From positions 1-6,620 of the forward strand of contig CALDPX010000078.1 of assembly GCA_937911745.1 (NCBI GenBank): a stretch of 6,620 nucleotides of DNA, read 5' to 3'. Under the pieces are notes generated by a model. The model was not told where the DNA came from. It saw only the letters and a program-made list of their open reading frames with translations, and searched no databases. Of this stretch, positions 6,489-6,620 are shown one piece after another (the first letter of the stretch is position 1; every line of letters starts with the position of its first letter). Made by a program: the position numbers and the translations under genes. The stretch is from an uncultured Alistipes sp. GTDB taxonomy: Bacteria > Bacteroidota > Bacteroidia > Bacteroidales > Rikenellaceae.

Positions 6489-6535
6489 GGAGCGGCGTTG
6501 GGCACTCGAAGAGTAACACGAAACACCGACAGACC

Positions 6536-6620
6536 ATGAACAACAATATCAAAACGGGCGACAAATTCCGCTTGGAAGGCGACTGCGTGGTGTACGCCTA
6601 CTACGGAGCTTACGAACGCT
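6536..6620 (+). CDS. Hypothetical protein, N-terminal fragment (3' partial)
   Basis: An ATG at 6536 opens a frame running to the window end: 28 codons, beginning MNNNIKTGDKFRLEGDC and continuing with a Tyr-rich stretch (VVYAYYGAYER). I do not recognise the family. The visible part is polar, without a signal peptide or membrane segment. An in-frame ATG at 6467 would add 23 residues, but that extension lies inside the long hairpin and has no coding look, so 6536 is preferred. The preceding 48 nt are free of structure and A/C-rich, with no Shine-Dalgarno, like the other genes here. It lies beyond the ansA terminator, so it should have its own promoter; I found no good TTTG/TAnnTTTG pair. Confidence 0.55.
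   Translation, partial: MNNNIKTGDKFRLEGDCVVYAYYGAYER

Larger units (their letters stand above)
6201..6535. other. Structured non-coding intergenic region, possible mosaic of repeat elements
   Basis: About 335 nt without a credible gene. From left to right it holds small inverted repeats (acttttggtggtaaaagt at 6204-6221; gtggc/gccac at 6220-6235), a larger overlapping set of complementary segments (6231-6312), a tataat-containing AT patch (6282-6290), a CCTTTGACAAAGG palindrome followed by two GGGGG runs (6355-6375), a CT-rich stretch (6411-6428), and a long hairpin (6444-6488). Small open frames cross this stretch, but one runs through the ansA terminator and their translations are low-complexity (Pro/Gly/Lys-rich). 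The stretch reads like intergenic repeat sequence rather than a decayed gene. No transposase remnant was recognised. Confidence 0.5.

Overview
The window looks like a piece of a Bacteroidales chromosome, probably a gut-type organism; an Alistipes-like relative is possible but cannot be fixed from this sequence. The evidence is threefold. A large exported-type beta-helix protein seems to follow a fimbrillin-like domain. None of the genes has a clear Shine-Dalgarno sequence. A minus-strand promoter matches the Bacteroidetes primary sigma factor consensus TTTG-N19-TAnnTTTG exactly.

Layout: (1) 3-2723 (+) is the 3' part of a large gene whose 5' end lies outside the window. It encodes a repetitive, probably surface-located right-handed beta-helix protein with three segments. 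An intrinsic terminator follows at 2811-2848. (2) 2885-3098 is a convergent tRNA-Cys(GCA) unit on the minus strand, with its own promoter (3068-3098) and a hairpin terminator that works in both directions (2885-2921). (3) 3137-6135 (+) is a tight three-gene cluster: dprA (DNA uptake and recombination), a TatD-family metallohydrolase, and a type I asparaginase. Gaps are 6 and 29 nt, so it is probably one operon, ending at a strong terminator (6175-6200). (4) 6201-6535 is a non-coding stretch of about 335 nt, dense in inverted repeats, G-runs and a long hairpin. It looks like a mosaic intergenic repeat region. (5) 6536-6620 (+) is the first 28 codons of an unrecognised gene cut by the window end.

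The genes do not form one obvious pathway. DprA and TatD are both linked to DNA handling. The asparaginase is cytoplasmic amino-acid metabolism and probably sits in the cluster for transcription only. I found no CRISPR array, transposase, phage gene or defence system. The least explained parts are the architecture of the beta-helix protein (duplicated module, unlike codon use in its middle segment, Cys/His-rich insert) and the structured intergenic region before the last gene.
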